Assembly: GCA_016845175.1 (NCBI GenBank)
Contig: JAERTD010000014.1
Coordinates: forward strand, 62,001-126,000
Reading direction: 5' to 3'
From: Bacteroidota bacterium
GTDB taxonomy: Bacteria; Bacteroidota; Bacteroidia; Bacteroidales; F082
Length of the DNA stretch: 64,000 bases
Shown: piece after piece, positions 44,277-53,104 of the stretch
Position numbering within the stretch: position 1 is the stretch's first letter
Layout of the letters: each line of letters opens with the position of its first letter
Program-made: the position numbers and the translations under genes
Notes under the pieces: generated by a model
Seen by the model: the letters and a program-made list of their open reading frames with translations, nothing else
Told to the model about the DNA's origin: nothing
Database searches by the model: none

Positions 44277-46052
44277 GTGAAAAGGTCTAAGAAATATGCA
44301 GTTAAGTGGTTGCTTCTGACCAAGAAGTTGCCTGCCCGACAGAAGATGATTCTCCTGAGTATTATCATTGGTTTTGTGGTGGGTTTGCTGGCTGTGCTAA
44401 TGAAAACCCTGGTGTTTACCATCATCGAATTGCTAACCGGTGGTTTTTCAGTTGAATACGATAACTATTGGTATCTTATCTATCCGGCCATCGGCATTTT
44501 TGCCACAGTGCTCTTCGTTAAGTTTATTTTGAGGAAGCCCGTTCGGGATGGTATACCCAATGTGTTGCATGCCATTTCCAAGCAACATGGAATTATCAAG
44601 CCTCACAATACTTTTTCATCCATTATCAGCAGTGCGTTGACCGTTGGTTTTGGAGGTTCGGTGGGACTGGAGGGACCTACGGTTGTTACAGGAGCTGCTT
44701 ATGGATCACGAATTGCAAAAGCCCTGGGTTTAAATTATAAACAAACCATTTCGGTATTGGGTTTTGCAGGTGCTGCTGCCATGTCTGCGATATTCAAAGC
44801 ACCCATAGCTGCCATTGTATTTGCATTGGAGGTGATTCTGTTTGATATGACCATGGCTGCTTTGGTGCCCATTTTATTATCTAGTATTACTGCTGCCTTA
44901 ACATCCTATTTTTTTCTGGGTCAAAGTGTGTTATACCCCTTCGATGTGGTGAATGACTTTAGTCTGGAAGAGACTCCCTATTATCTGGGTTTGGGAATTT
45001 TCACCGCACTCATATCCACTTACTTCATAAAGATCTATGTGTTTAGCGGAAAGGTATTTGATAGAATCAATGGTTGGGTAAGTAAATTTCTCATTGGGGT
45101 AACTGCTTTGGGATTGTTGATTTTCCTGCTTCCTTCGTTATATGGTGAAGGTTACGAGTCTGTAAATGCCGCTTTGAAAGGGAATATGGATTTCGTATTT
45201 GACAACAGTATTTTCTACAAGTTAAAAGACAATATACCAGTGGCTCTGTTGTTGCTGGCATCTATTATTCTATTTAAAGCCATTGCCACCTCACTCACCT
45301 TCCGAGCTGGTGGTATTGGGGGTATTTTTGCTCCCACCCTCTTCATTGGGGTCATGACAGGGCTGCTGTTTGTTAAGGTGGTTAATTATTATGGAGTAGC
45401 CAGTCTTCCGGAGAGTAATTTTGCTTTGGTGGGAATGGCTGGCTTGCTTGCAGGCGTGGTTCATGCGCCTTTAACGGCAATCTTTCTTATTGCTGAAATT
45501 ACAGGGGGTTATGATTTATTTCTTCCCATTATGATGGTGGCTACGGTATCCTATGGGTTTAGCAAATTGCTGACCCCAAATTCTATTTATACCATACAGC
45601 TTACCAAAAGAGGGGATATGCTGACCCATAATAAGGATCAGGCCATGTTATCGATGATGCATATTGAAGACCTGATCGAATATGATTTCAGTTCGATCAA
45701 GCCAACGGCTAGCCTTGGAGAACTGGTAAAAGTAATTGCCAGCTCAAACAGGAATATTTTCCCAGTGGTTGATGAAGATAAAAACTTCCATGGTATCATA
45801 TTTCTGGATCAGATCAGACACCTGATGTTCGATCCTGAAATGTATGAAAGCACCTCAGTACAGCAATTGTTATTCATGCCTTCTCAATATGTGGAAATGG
45901 GCGATGATATGGAAACCGTAGCCACCAAATTCCAGCATTCCGGTAAATATAATCTGGTGGTTCTGGAAACAGGGAAATATGTTGGATTCGTTTCACGAGC
46001 CAATGTGTTTTCACATTACCGCGAGATTCTAAAGGACTTTTCTGAAGAATAA
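44277..46052 (+). CDS. ClC family anion channel/transporter with CBS domains (first copy)
   Basis: 591 residues, starting at GTG (the next Met lies in the first transmembrane helix). ClC motifs are clear: RDGIPNVLHAI (the Ser107-type position, here Asp91), GGSVGLEGPTVV with the gating Glu132, FKAPIAAIVFALEV with Val186 at the position of the proton Glu203 of E. coli ClC, and GGIGGIFAPTLFIG. Two CBS domains follow (about 455-585: IVFP-like RNIFPVVDEDKNFHG and YNLVVLETGKYVGFVSRA). The missing proton glutamate suggests a channel-like protein, which is a prediction. A second copy follows 90 bp downstream. Confidence 0.92.
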   Translation: MKRSKKYAVKWLLLTKKLPARQKMILLSIIIGFVVGLLAVLMKTLVFTIIELLTGGFSVEYDNYWYLIYPAIGIFATVLFVKFILRKPVRDGIPNVLHAISKQHGIIKPHNTFSSIISSALTVGFGGSVGLEGPTVVTGAAYGSRIAKALGLNYKQTISVLGFAGAAAMSAIFKAPIAAIVFALEVILFDMTMAALVPILLSSITAALTSYFFLGQSVLYPFDVVNDFSLEETPYYLGLGIFTALISTYFIKIYVFSGKVFDRINGWVSKFLIGVTALGLLIFLLPSLYGEGYESVNAALKGNMDFVFDNSIFYKLKDNIPVALLLLASIILFKAIATSLTFRAGGIGGIFAPTLFIGVMTGLLFVKVVNYYGVASLPESNFALVGMAGLLAGVVHAPLTAIFLIAEITGGYDLFLPIMMVATVSYGFSKLLTPNSIYTIQLTKRGDMLTHNKDQAMLSMMHIEDLIEYDFSSIKPTASLGELVKVIASSNRNIFPVVDEDKNFHGIIFLDQIRHLMFDPEMYESTSVQQLLFMPSQYVEMGDDMETVATKFQHSGKYNLVVLETGKYVGFVSRANVFSHYREILKDFSEE

Positions 46053-46112
46053 CAGATCCGGAGCATGTATATTGATTCACCGACTTGCCCTGTGCTGGTA
46101 TTCATTATTCAT

Positions 46113-46120
46113 TAACTTTG
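46113..46120 (+). promoter_or_regulatory. -7 box (TAACTTTG) before the second ClC gene
   Basis: An exact TAnnTTTG match 21 bp upstream of the ATG at 46142, so the second copy can be transcribed on its own. Confidence 0.5.
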
Positions 46121-46141
46121 ACTTCTCATCACCCTTATTCC

Positions 46142-47908
46142 ATGGGAAAAAAGCGAAAAAATAGACCCCATTTTGTAATTAACAGCTCCCGTCAACGGCG
46201 TTTGGTTCTTGGCTTGAGTTTGCTTATCGGGTTGTTGAGTGGTTTGGCAGCTGTACTTTTAAAAAATACAGTGCATTATACCAATGACCTGATAACCAAT
46301 GGCTTTGAATTCGGACGAGAGAATTATCTATACCTGGCCTTTCCACTGATAGGTATCGCCATTACTGTGGTATTTGCCAGCAAGATCATTCGTGATAATA
46401 TTGGACATGGTGTGAGTAAGATCCTCTATGCCATTTCTCGGAAAAACGGAAAAATTGAACCTCACAATATGTATTCATCCATGGTGGGTAGTACTTTCAC
46501 TGTGGCATTTGGTGGTTCCGTAGGTTTAGAGGCACCCATAGTATTAACAGGCAGCAGCATTGGTTCCTACTTTGGTCAGCTTTTTCATCTTGATCGCAAA
46601 ACCCTAATGATTCTCATCGGATGTGGTGCTTCGGGTGCCATTGCCGGTATCTTTAAGGCGCCCATTGCAGCAGTGGTGTTTTCATTGGAAGTACTTATGC
46701 TCGACCTGACCATGATTGCTCTGATTCCTTTACTCATTTCTGCAGCCACAGGAGCCTCGGTTGCCTTTTTTCTTATGGGTAGCGGGGTGCTGTTTTCTTT
46801 TGATGTGAGTACTGGTTTTGTCCTGGCTCATTTGCCCTATTATATGGGACTTGGAATACTTACCGGTTTTGTATCCTTGTATTTCAACCAGGCTACAATG
46901 TATATTGAGTCGAGGATTAAGAAGATTGCAGATAAGAAATACAGCGTGTTACTGGGGGGGATTTTATTGGGAATGCTCATTTTCATTTTCCCGGCACTTT
47001 ATGGGGAGGGTTATGAATTTCTAATGGAAGTCATCAATGATAAGGCAGATGGTCTCATCAACGAATCCCTGTTTGGCGAACACACTCAGGCAGGTTATTT
47101 GATACTGATGCTTTTCCTTATCCTGATATTTAAGGTGTTAGCCATGGCCATTACCAATGGTAGTGGTGGAGTGGGTGGAATTTTTGCACCCTCACTGTTT
47201 ATGGGAGGAATTTTCGGGATGGTCTATGCCAAGGTAATTAATCTTTTACCCTTCGGTCAGCTGCCGGTAAAAAATATGGCTTTGGTAGGCATGGCAGGTG
47301 TGATGGCAGGCGTGATGCATGCACCATTGACAGGTATTTTCCTGATTGCTGAATTTACCGGTGGCTATGAATTGTTTACACCTTTAATTATCACAGCCAC
47401 CATATCGTATCTTACCATAGTGATGTTTGAGCCTCATTCAATATATACCAAACGATTGGCAGAAAGAGGAGAGTTGTTGACACATGATAAGGATAAATCG
47501 GTGCTGTCGCTGATGAAAATGAAATCCTTAATTGAAACAAATTTCAGAACCATAGGCGTGGATGCAACATTGGGTGACCTGGTCAATGAAATAGCCCAGT
47601 CGGAGCGCAATGTGGTGCCGGTGGTAAACGAAGAAAACACCTTTTTCGGATTGGTTTTTGTAAACGATATCCGTAATATTATGTTTAAGCCCGAACTGTA
47701 CGAGACAACCCTGGTTTCAGAACTGATGTATATGCCCGATTCATTTGTACATCCCAATGATCCAATGGAAGTGGTAGCTCAGAAGTTTCAGGATTCTGAG
47801 CATTATAATCTGCCAGTACTCGACGAAGGTAGATATCTAGGATTTGTATCCAGAGCAAGAGTTTTTTCAAGCTACCGAAATCTGCTGAAAGAGTTTTCCG
47901 ATGAATAA
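46142..47908 (+). CDS. ClC family anion channel/transporter with CBS domains (second copy)
   Basis: 588 residues from ATG 46142; a frame from 46085 adds residues without homology to the first copy. It is colinear with the first copy throughout: IGHGVSKILYAI (His89 at the Ser107-type position), GGSVGLEAPIVL with gating Glu130, FKAPIAAVVFSLEV with Val184 at the proton-Glu position, GGVGGIFAPSLFMG, and two CBS domains (RNVVPVVNEENTFFG and YNLPVLDEGRYLGFVSRA). The C-terminal ends are also alike (NLLKEFSDE and EILKDFSEE). The pair is a tandem duplication that has since diverged in selectivity-region residues. Confidence 0.92.
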   Translation: MGKKRKNRPHFVINSSRQRRLVLGLSLLIGLLSGLAAVLLKNTVHYTNDLITNGFEFGRENYLYLAFPLIGIAITVVFASKIIRDNIGHGVSKILYAISRKNGKIEPHNMYSSMVGSTFTVAFGGSVGLEAPIVLTGSSIGSYFGQLFHLDRKTLMILIGCGASGAIAGIFKAPIAAVVFSLEVLMLDLTMIALIPLLISAATGASVAFFLMGSGVLFSFDVSTGFVLAHLPYYMGLGILTGFVSLYFNQATMYIESRIKKIADKKYSVLLGGILLGMLIFIFPALYGEGYEFLMEVINDKADGLINESLFGEHTQAGYLILMLFLILIFKVLAMAITNGSGGVGGIFAPSLFMGGIFGMVYAKVINLLPFGQLPVKNMALVGMAGVMAGVMHAPLTGIFLIAEFTGGYELFTPLIITATISYLTIVMFEPHSIYTKRLAERGELLTHDKDKSVLSLMKMKSLIETNFRTIGVDATLGDLVNEIAQSERNVVPVVNEENTFFGLVFVNDIRNIMFKPELYETTLVSELMYMPDSFVHPNDPMEVVAQKFQDSEHYNLPVLDEGRYLGFVSRARVFSSYRNLLKEFSDE

Positions 47909-47939
47909 TAATTGAAATTCTGGCAAGAACAATTATCCG

Positions 47940-47947
47940 TAACTTTG
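47940..47947 (+). promoter_or_regulatory. -7 box (TAACTTTG) of the queD-like gene
   Basis: An exact TAnnTTTG match 18 bp upstream of the ATG at 47966. It also lies within the longer open frame that begins at 47912, so it supports the shorter start. Confidence 0.5.
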
Positions 47948-47965
47948 CATAAAATACAGAAGTGT

Positions 47966-48379
47966 ATGATTTATATCACACGCCGTGAGCGATTTAACGC
48001 TGCTCACCGTTTATTTCGAGAGGATTTTACCGATAAACAGAATGATGCTGTTTTTGGAAAATGCTCCAACCCAAACTGGCATGGTCATAATTATGAATTG
48101 TTTGTGACCGTTAAAGGAGAATTAAACCCTCAAACAGGCTTTTTACTAAATCTGAAAACATTAAGTAAGATTATCAGGGAGCAGGTGATCGTCAAGCTCG
48201 ACCACAAGAATATTAACCTTGAGGTAGATTTTATGAATGGCAAACTGGCTTCCACGGAAAACCTTGCCATTGGAATTTGGGAAGAGTTGGAGCCTCATAT
48301 TAAAGCATTGGCTGCCAACTTACATTGTGTTAAAGTGTCAGAATCAGAGAATAATTTCGTTGAATACTACGGTAATTAG
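47966..48379 (+). CDS. queD: 6-carboxytetrahydropterin / 6-pyruvoyl-tetrahydropterin synthase family protein
   Basis: 137 residues from ATG 47966. The Zn-binding His are in RERFNAAHRL and in NWHGHNYELFV, the catalytic Cys in FGKCSNPN, and the later acid/His in VKLDHKNINLEV and STENLAIGIWEEL. The family converts dihydroneopterin triphosphate (product of the FolE enzyme encoded next) into 6-carboxy- or 6-pyruvoyl-tetrahydropterin, for queuosine or biopterin. Which product is made cannot be told from sequence alone. The gene symbol follows the usual bacterial role. Confidence 0.85.
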   Translation: MIYITRRERFNAAHRLFREDFTDKQNDAVFGKCSNPNWHGHNYELFVTVKGELNPQTGFLLNLKTLSKIIREQVIVKLDHKNINLEVDFMNGKLASTENLAIGIWEELEPHIKALAANLHCVKVSESENNFVEYYGN

Positions 48380-48456
48380 TTAAAAACAGCTAAAAACAAC
48401 CTGACAATTAGTCGCTGGCATGTTCTTTGACAGACCAGAATAATCAAAAACAGATC

Positions 48457-49074
48457 ATGAAAGACCCGAAAGAGCTCATTGGCTACGAAAAAATAGAGTT
48501 GTACGAACCAGAAAAACTGGAACAACTGGAGCATCATTATAAAGCTATACTTGAACTATTGGGTGAAGAGCCTTCCCGTGAAGGATTACTAAGAACCCCA
48601 TTTAGGGTAGCAAAATCACTACAATTTCTTACTCAGGGTTACGATCACAATCCTGAAGAAATACTTCTTTCCGCCAAATTTAAGGAGGACTACCGTGAAA
48701 TGGTGATTGTGAAAGACATTGAAATATTTTCCATGTGTGAGCACCATATGATCCCCTTTATCGGAAAAGCCCATGTGGCTTACATACCCAATGGTTACAT
48801 CACAGGTTTGAGTAAGATTGCCAGAGTAGTTGAAGCCTATTCCAGAAGACTTCAGGTGCAGGAGCGATTAACCACACAAATTAAGGATGCCATTCAGAAA
48901 ACACTAAATCCACTTGGTGTAGCAGTGGTTATTGAAGCCAAACACCTCTGTATGGCCATGAGAGGCATTCAGAAGCAAAATTCGGTGACTACCACCTCTG
49001 ATTTTACAGGAGCCTTTGAGCGTGCAGAAACCCGGGCAGAGTTCATTAGCCTGATTTCTTCTAAACTTTCTTAA
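48457..49074 (+). CDS. folE: GTP cyclohydrolase I
   Basis: 205 residues from ATG 48457 (a TTG-led frame from 48427 adds only polar residues). [32 protein letters not shown], the Zn site [34 protein letters not shown], and [19 protein letters not shown] are all conserved. It makes dihydroneopterin triphosphate from GTP, the first step of folate and the substrate of the queD-like protein 78 bp upstream. Its own start region holds a sigma-54-like CTGGCAT-N10-GA (48416-48430), but this is weak. Confidence 0.96.
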   Translation: MKDPKELIGYEKIELYEPEKLEQLEHHYKAILELLGEEPSREGLLRTPFRVAKSLQFLTQGYDHNPEEILLSAKFKEDYREMVIVKDIEIFSMCEHHMIPFIGKAHVAYIPNGYITGLSKIARVVEAYSRRLQVQERLTTQIKDAIQKTLNPLGVAVVIEAKHLCMAMRGIQKQNSVTTTSDFTGAFERAETRAEFISLISSKLS

Positions 49075-49145
49075 AGTGAAATATTCAAACCTTGATTGCG
49101 TTCAAGGTATATCAACAGTTCAGAACTATTAAACGAAACTATAGA

Positions 49146-49871
49146 ATGACACAATATAATAATCAATTTCAGTATGTAGAAAAGGGACAAACCCTTAGTG
49201 TAGCCAAGACATTTTTGTCAGGAGTATTTATGTGGATGTTCCTGGCCTTGTCCATAACAGCAGCCACTTCATGGATGTTTGCATCCACACCCCAACTTAT
49301 GATGAGTTTGTTTAATCCTGAAACCGGGAGTATGAATTTATTGGGATGGGTAGTCATGTTGGCCCCGTTGGGTATGGTACTATGGATGTCAGCAGGATTT
49401 CAACGCATGTCAGCCTCCACCATGGTACTGGTATTTGTAGCCTTTTCGGTTTTGATGGGCATGAGTCTCAGCTTTATCTTCCTGGCCTATACAGGAGCTT
49501 CCATTGCCAAAACTTTTGTAATTACCGCCGCCATGTTTGGTTTTATGGCTGTATTGGGATATACCACCAAAACCGACCTGACCAAATTCGGAAGTCTGCT
49601 CATGATGGCTCTGGTGGGGATCATTATCGCCAGTGTAGTGAATATGTTTATGCAAAGTGGCACCCTGGATTATATCATTAGTTTTGGTGGGGTGTTAATT
49701 TTTACCGGTCTCACTGCCTATGATGTGCAAAAACTCAAACGCATTGGAAGTGGCATGGATACTACCTCTAGTACAGGTCGTAAACTGACAATAATGGGGG
49801 CATTAACACTTTATCTTGACTTTATCAATTTATTTTTATTTTTGCTTCGCTTTTTTGGCGACCGCAAATAA
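49146..49871 (+). CDS. Bax inhibitor-1 / YccA family membrane protein
   Basis: 241 residues from ATG 49146 with seven hydrophobic helices. Typical phrases are VAKTFLSGVFMWMFLALSIT, the BI-1 motif ALTLYLDFINLFLFLLRFFG (Asp, Asn near the C-terminus), and AYDVQKLKRIG. Family members form membrane Ca2+/H+ leaks or bind FtsH; the substrate here is unknown. The upstream frame from 49092 is not conserved with other family members in its extra residues as far as I can tell. It sits between folE and fabD, 26 bp before fabD. Confidence 0.88.
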   Translation: MTQYNNQFQYVEKGQTLSVAKTFLSGVFMWMFLALSITAATSWMFASTPQLMMSLFNPETGSMNLLGWVVMLAPLGMVLWMSAGFQRMSASTMVLVFVAFSVLMGMSLSFIFLAYTGASIAKTFVITAAMFGFMAVLGYTTKTDLTKFGSLLMMALVGIIIASVVNMFMQSGTLDYIISFGGVLIFTGLTAYDVQKLKRIGSGMDTTSSTGRKLTIMGALTLYLDFINLFLFLLRFFGDRK

Positions 49872-49897
49872 GCACACTACTAACCAATTAACAATAT

Positions 49898-50779
49898 ATG
49901 AACGCTTACGTTTTTCCCGGACAGGGAGCTCAATATGTAGGTATGGGGAAAGATTTGTTTGAATCTTCGTCCAAAGCCAAAGACCTGTTCACCAAAGCCA
50001 ACAGCATCCTGAAGTTTAAGATTACTGAGGTGATGTTTGATGGTACTGAAGAGGACTTGAAACAAACCAATGTAACCCAACCTGCTGTTTTCCTCCATTC
50101 TGTCATTCTGGCAAATGTTTTGGGAGATGATTTTATGCCTGATATGGTTGCTGGTCATTCATTGGGAGAATTTTCTGCACTGGTGGCCAACAAAACCTTA
50201 TCCTTTGAAGATGGTTTAAAACTGGTAGCCAAACGTGCTGCTGCCATGCAGAAAGCTTGTGAAATTGAGCCATCTACTATGGCTGCCATTATTGGTTTGG
50301 ATGATAAACTGGTTGAAGGAATCTGTTCAGGAATCAAAGAAGTAGTGGTACCTGCAAACTATAACAGCCCTGGCCAGCTTGTCATTTCAGGGTCCATCAC
50401 AGGTATTGAAAATGCCGTAAAGGAACTCAACGAGGCTGGAGCCAAACGAGCCTTGGTGCTGAAAGTAGGAGGGGCTTTCCATTCTCCACTCATGGAACCT
50501 GCCCGGGTTGAATTGGCAGAAGCCATTAATTCAACAAAATTTCTCCGGGGTATTTGTCCGGTGTATCAAAATGTAACAGGACAGTCAGTTAACGATCCTG
50601 AAATTATTAAAACCAACTTAATCGCACAGTTGACCTCTCCGGTTCGCTGGACACGAATCATGCAGAACATGATAGCTGATGGTGCCAACAATATTACAGA
50701 AGTTGGTCCTGGTAAAGTATTGCAAGGCCTGTTTAAGAAGATTGACAGGAAAATACAGACCCAGAGTGCCGCTTTGTAG
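49898..50779 (+). CDS. fabD: Malonyl-CoA-ACP transacylase
   Basis: 293 residues. NAYVFPGQGAQYVGMGKDLF at the N-terminus, the active-site GHSLGEFSAL (Ser), the Arg in LKLVAKRAAAMQKA and the His in GGAFHSPLMEPA give the full catalytic set. The end of the gene (EVGPGKVLQGLFKK) is also canonical. It loads malonyl units onto ACP for fatty-acid synthesis. A strong terminator follows. Confidence 0.96.
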   Translation: MNAYVFPGQGAQYVGMGKDLFESSSKAKDLFTKANSILKFKITEVMFDGTEEDLKQTNVTQPAVFLHSVILANVLGDDFMPDMVAGHSLGEFSALVANKTLSFEDGLKLVAKRAAAMQKACEIEPSTMAAIIGLDDKLVEGICSGIKEVVVPANYNSPGQLVISGSITGIENAVKELNEAGAKRALVLKVGGAFHSPLMEPARVELAEAINSTKFLRGICPVYQNVTGQSVNDPEIIKTNLIAQLTSPVRWTRIMQNMIADGANNITEVGPGKVLQGLFKKIDRKIQTQSAAL

Positions 50780-50803
50780 CATAAGCTAAAGAATGCATTA
50801 GAT

Positions 50804-50834
50804 AAGCCTGTTCAATTTTTGAGCAGGCTTTTTG
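50804..50834 (+). terminator. Rho-independent terminator after fabD
   Basis: The imperfect stem aagcctgttca/tgagcaggctt is followed by TTTTT, 25 bp after the fabD stop. Confidence 0.85.
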
Positions 50835-50884
50835 TATTCAATTCACTTGATATTTGAGCCTACGAGGCACTTTTTTTAGCAACA

Positions 50885-50900
50885 TAATTTTGTAGCTTTG
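50885..50900 (+). promoter_or_regulatory. Two overlapping -7 boxes before the two-component system
   Basis: TAATTTTG (50885-50892) and TAGCTTTG (50893-50900) follow each other directly, each matching TAnnTTTG. The downstream ATG is at 50930. Confidence 0.5.
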
Positions 50901-50929
50901 TTGCATTCACACACCACCCTTTGTATTAA

Positions 50930-51607
50930 ATGAAAATACTGATCATAGAAGATGAAGTGGCATTGGCTGAGTCCATTGGGGATTACCTCAAGGATGAAGG
51001 GTATGTGTATGAACTGGCATTTAATTACCAGGAGGCATCCTCGAAAATAAATGCCCATGAGTATGATTGTGTAATTGTGGATATTAACCTGCCCGATGGG
51101 AATGGTTTGAATATTATCCGGGAATTAAAGGAGAATCGATCAGAATCAGGAATCATCATTATATCAGCCCGTAACTCACTGGATGACAGAATAACAGGCC
51201 TGGACATGGGTGCTGATGATTATCTGGTAAAGCCCTTTAATCTTTCTGAGCTTAATGCCAGAATTAAATCCGTGATCCGCCGCATTAGTTTTAGTGGCAG
51301 CAATGAAATTGTCTTCAACGAAATTCGTATTGATACAGATGCCATTCAGGTGTATATTCATGATGAACTGGTTAACCTTACCAAAAAAGAGTACGACCTG
51401 CTGATCTTTTTTATTGCCAATAAAAACAGGGTGCTGACCAAAGAATCCATCGGAGAAAATGTTTGGGGTGATTATGCAGATACCCTTAGTTCTTTCGATT
51501 TTATTTACACACATATAAAAAACCTTAGAAAGAAATTACTGGACAAAGGCGCCGATGACTATTTGCAAAATGTCTATGGAGTTGGTTACAAATTCGACAC
51601 CAACTAA
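50930..51607 (+). CDS. OmpR/PhoB-family response regulator
   Basis: 225 residues. The receiver contains IIEDEVALAESIGDYL (acid pair), the phosphoacceptor Asp51 in YDCVIVDINLPDGNG, IIISARNSLDDRI (Ser/Thr) and DYLVKPFNLSEL (Lys). The winged-helix domain (about 125-225) has LTKKEYDLLIFFIANKNRVL and SSFDFIYTHIKNLRKKLLDK, ending VYGVGYKFDTN. It pairs with the histidine kinase that starts 43 bp later. Its targets are unknown, but the haem genes lie just downstream. Confidence 0.93.
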   Translation: MKILIIEDEVALAESIGDYLKDEGYVYELAFNYQEASSKINAHEYDCVIVDINLPDGNGLNIIRELKENRSESGIIIISARNSLDDRITGLDMGADDYLVKPFNLSELNARIKSVIRRISFSGSNEIVFNEIRIDTDAIQVYIHDELVNLTKKEYDLLIFFIANKNRVLTKESIGENVWGDYADTLSSFDFIYTHIKNLRKKLLDKGADDYLQNVYGVGYKFDTN

Positions 51608-51649
51608 CAGAATTGCTGAGGACGATTTATCATTACAAAAACACGAGGG

Positions 51650-52918
51650 ATGAAACTACTCAATAAGACCAGCCTGATCATAGTTACCGTTGCCCTATTC
51701 ATCTTTTTTCTTGGTGGAATCGCCTTTTATAAGATTCTGCAATCAATTATTACCAAACAAATCGAACATGAGCTGGTGGTGCAAAAGCATAACATCATTG
51801 GCGAGTTGAATAGCTTCCTTCACATTGAAAATGCCTATCTGATTACTGAGAATAAAATTCGTGTGGAGAATGTACCCATGGATTTCCACATGGAAGAAAT
51901 ATTCAAGGATACCGTACTTTACGATCAAAGGCAAGAAGTATATGTACCCTATCGGATGTTGCGCTTCCATACCTTTATAAACGAGAAGAACTATAAGATA
52001 TCCATCTTTAGATCCACACTGGATGCAGGAACGCTGACCGAGCAGATCATCATCACTATGATGCATATGATCGTGGCTTTTATTCTGGCCATGTTCTTTC
52101 TGAATCGTTATTTCTTCAGGAAAATCTGGGACGATTTTTTTGATTCAGTGAACAAAGTCAAAAACTACAACCTTAGAGATGATCCTGAACTGAATTTATC
52201 CTTTTCGGAAGTGGAAGAGTTTCAAATGCTAAACCAGGTTTTCGATAAGCTTACCGAAAGAATCCATCAGGACTATGTGAGTTTAAAAGAATTCACTGAG
52301 AATGCTTCCCATGAGATACAAACCCCGCTATCCATTATGCGGGCAAAAATTGAACTGCTCTTACAGCACCCCGGCTATAGTGAAGAACAAATTGCCCTTA
52401 TCAGTGCCTTAAATGAGTCGGTGAACAGGTTATCCAATATTAATAAGGTTTTAATTCTGCTCACCCGCATTGAAAACAATCAATTTCCTGAGCTTTCAAA
52501 GGTTCATATGAAAGAGAGGATAATCTACCATCTAGATAATTTTAAGGAAGTGATTGAAGCCAAACAGATTAAACTGAACCATTCCCTTGAAACTGATATT
52601 GAGGTGAATGTGAACACTGCACTGGCCGACATTTTGATCATCAATCTGGTGAAAAATGCCATCAGGCATAATTTTGATGAAGGAAAAATTCACATCAAGC
52701 TTGATAGCATAGGTTTTGAAATCAGTAACACAGGACCTAAGCTGGATATACCAGCAGAACAATTGTTCAACAGATTTGTGAGAACACAAAATACTGCTGA
52801 TTCCCTTGGTTTGGGTTTGTCACTGGTGAAAAAAATCTGCGAGTTGTATGATTTTGACATTAGCTATCGATTCGAAGATGACCTTCATAAAGTGATTATA
52901 CGCTTCCCGAATAAATAA
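51650..52918 (+). CDS. Two-component sensor histidine kinase (HAMP-less, HisKA)
   Basis: 422 residues. Two transmembrane helices (about 9-28 and 136-152) enclose a 105-residue periplasmic region rich in charged residues. The HisKA domain has NASHEIQTPLSIMRAKIELL with His221. The catalytic domain has the N-box LIINLVKNAIRHNFDEGK, the G1 region FEISNTGPKLD and the G2 region SLGLGLSLVKKI. The signal is unknown. Cotranscribed with the response regulator. Confidence 0.93.
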   Translation: MKLLNKTSLIIVTVALFIFFLGGIAFYKILQSIITKQIEHELVVQKHNIIGELNSFLHIENAYLITENKIRVENVPMDFHMEEIFKDTVLYDQRQEVYVPYRMLRFHTFINEKNYKISIFRSTLDAGTLTEQIIITMMHMIVAFILAMFFLNRYFFRKIWDDFFDSVNKVKNYNLRDDPELNLSFSEVEEFQMLNQVFDKLTERIHQDYVSLKEFTENASHEIQTPLSIMRAKIELLLQHPGYSEEQIALISALNESVNRLSNINKVLILLTRIENNQFPELSKVHMKERIIYHLDNFKEVIEAKQIKLNHSLETDIEVNVNTALADILIINLVKNAIRHNFDEGKIHIKLDSIGFEISNTGPKLDIPAEQLFNRFVRTQNTADSLGLGLSLVKKICELYDFDISYRFEDDLHKVIIRFPNK

Positions 52919-53104
52919 TTAAAACCCTCATTTATTCTAAGTTTTATTGAGGCAGAATTGCATATGAAATCCTATTGGGATATTTGTCGGATGTGCTTGA
53001 TATTCTTGCTTTTCAGCCCGTTTCTCAGAGTTCAAATTTACTTCAGAATTACTTTTTATTATTGCCTCCTATAAAGAACCTTAGTTCGCCTCAGAGAGAT
53101 AGTG

